Assembly: GCA_951800675.1 (NCBI GenBank)
Contig: CATOKC010000184.1
Location: 1-5,344 of the forward strand
Direction of reading: 5' to 3'
From: an uncultured Oscillibacter sp.
GTDB lineage: Bacteria; Bacillota_A; Clostridia; Oscillospirales; Oscillospiraceae
Length of the DNA stretch: 5,344 nucleotides
Shown: positions 5,237 through 5,344 of the stretch, one piece after another
How the letters are laid out: each line of letters starts with the position of its first letter
Position numbering within the stretch: position 1 is the stretch's first letter
The notes under the pieces: model-generated
Databases searched by the model: none
Seen by the model: only the letters and a program-made list of their open reading frames with translations
What the model was told of the DNA's origin: nothing
Program-made: the position numbers and the translations under genes

Positions 5237-5344
5237 TCACATCGCCATTTCCGGCACATCATTTTGGACAATTTCTTCGATATGCCTGCTCGCTTCCTGA
5301 TCTGCCAACTCTGCTGTGGTGACCGGAACCGGATCAGCCAGACC
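5237..5344 (-). CDS. C-terminus of an unidentified protein (partial)
   Basis: The last 35 codons of a minus-strand gene enter from the right edge and stop at TGA 5239-5237. The peptide is acidic and helical (TTAELADQEASRHIEEIVQ, ending NDVPEMAM), which looks like a genuine soluble C-terminus; the other minus-strand frame I read here is rich in Arg and Trp and not convincing. Too little is present to name a family. In related elements this place is often taken by large replication, antirestriction or regulatory proteins, but nothing here decides between them. The stop is followed by the strong hairpin and then the candidate transfer origin, so this gene probably ends the preceding transcription unit. 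Confidence 0.6.
   Translation of the reverse strand, partial: GLADPVPVTTAELADQEASRHIEEIVQNDVPEMAM

Noticed and set aside
4755..5322. Plus-strand open frames of 181 and 134 residues
   Set aside because: Same low-complexity composition; one also runs antisense through the MobC-like start, and both run through the right-edge gene end.

Overview
The window is part of the conjugation/mobilization module of an integrative conjugative or mobilizable element. The host is most likely an anaerobic gut Firmicute of the Clostridia (Oscillospiraceae or Lachnospiraceae type). This rests on the gene families (MobP-type relaxase, DUF3991/TOPRIM protein, CD1115-type VirD4 coupling protein), strong AGGAGG-like ribosome binding sites and moderately GC-rich codon use. 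No species can be named from the sequence alone.

Almost all genes run on the minus strand, so transfer functions read from right to left. At the right edge is the C-terminus of an unidentified protein (5237-5344). It is followed by a roughly 430-base GC-rich non-coding stretch full of inverted and direct repeats, the best candidate for the origin of transfer. Next come a ribbon-helix-helix MobC-like accessory protein (4401-4802), the relaxase (3021-4394) and a small zinc-ribbon protein (2667-3008), all tightly packed. After an interruption come a DUF3991/TOPRIM primase-like protein (1016-1966), a 208-residue conserved-looking protein with a TPR-like tail (373-999), and the start of the VirD4/TraG coupling protein (from 380).

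The interruption (about 1976-2662) is a two-gene plus-strand cassette with its own near-consensus promoter. It encodes an 86-residue protein resembling the extreme C-terminal glycyl-radical tail of anaerobic ribonucleotide reductase (NrdD), and a DUF2809 membrane protein. It looks like cargo lying antisense inside the transfer operon.

At the left edge the coupling-protein frame departs from its family exactly where a GTGCG sequence begins, followed by a GAAA-tetraloop hairpin. This is what the 5' end of a group II intron would look like, so the coupling gene is probably split by an intron whose body lies outside the window.

Working model: the MobC-like protein and relaxase assemble on the repeat-rich origin, the relaxase nicks it, the coupling protein delivers the complex to a type IV secretion channel encoded elsewhere, and the TOPRIM protein may help with DNA processing or priming.
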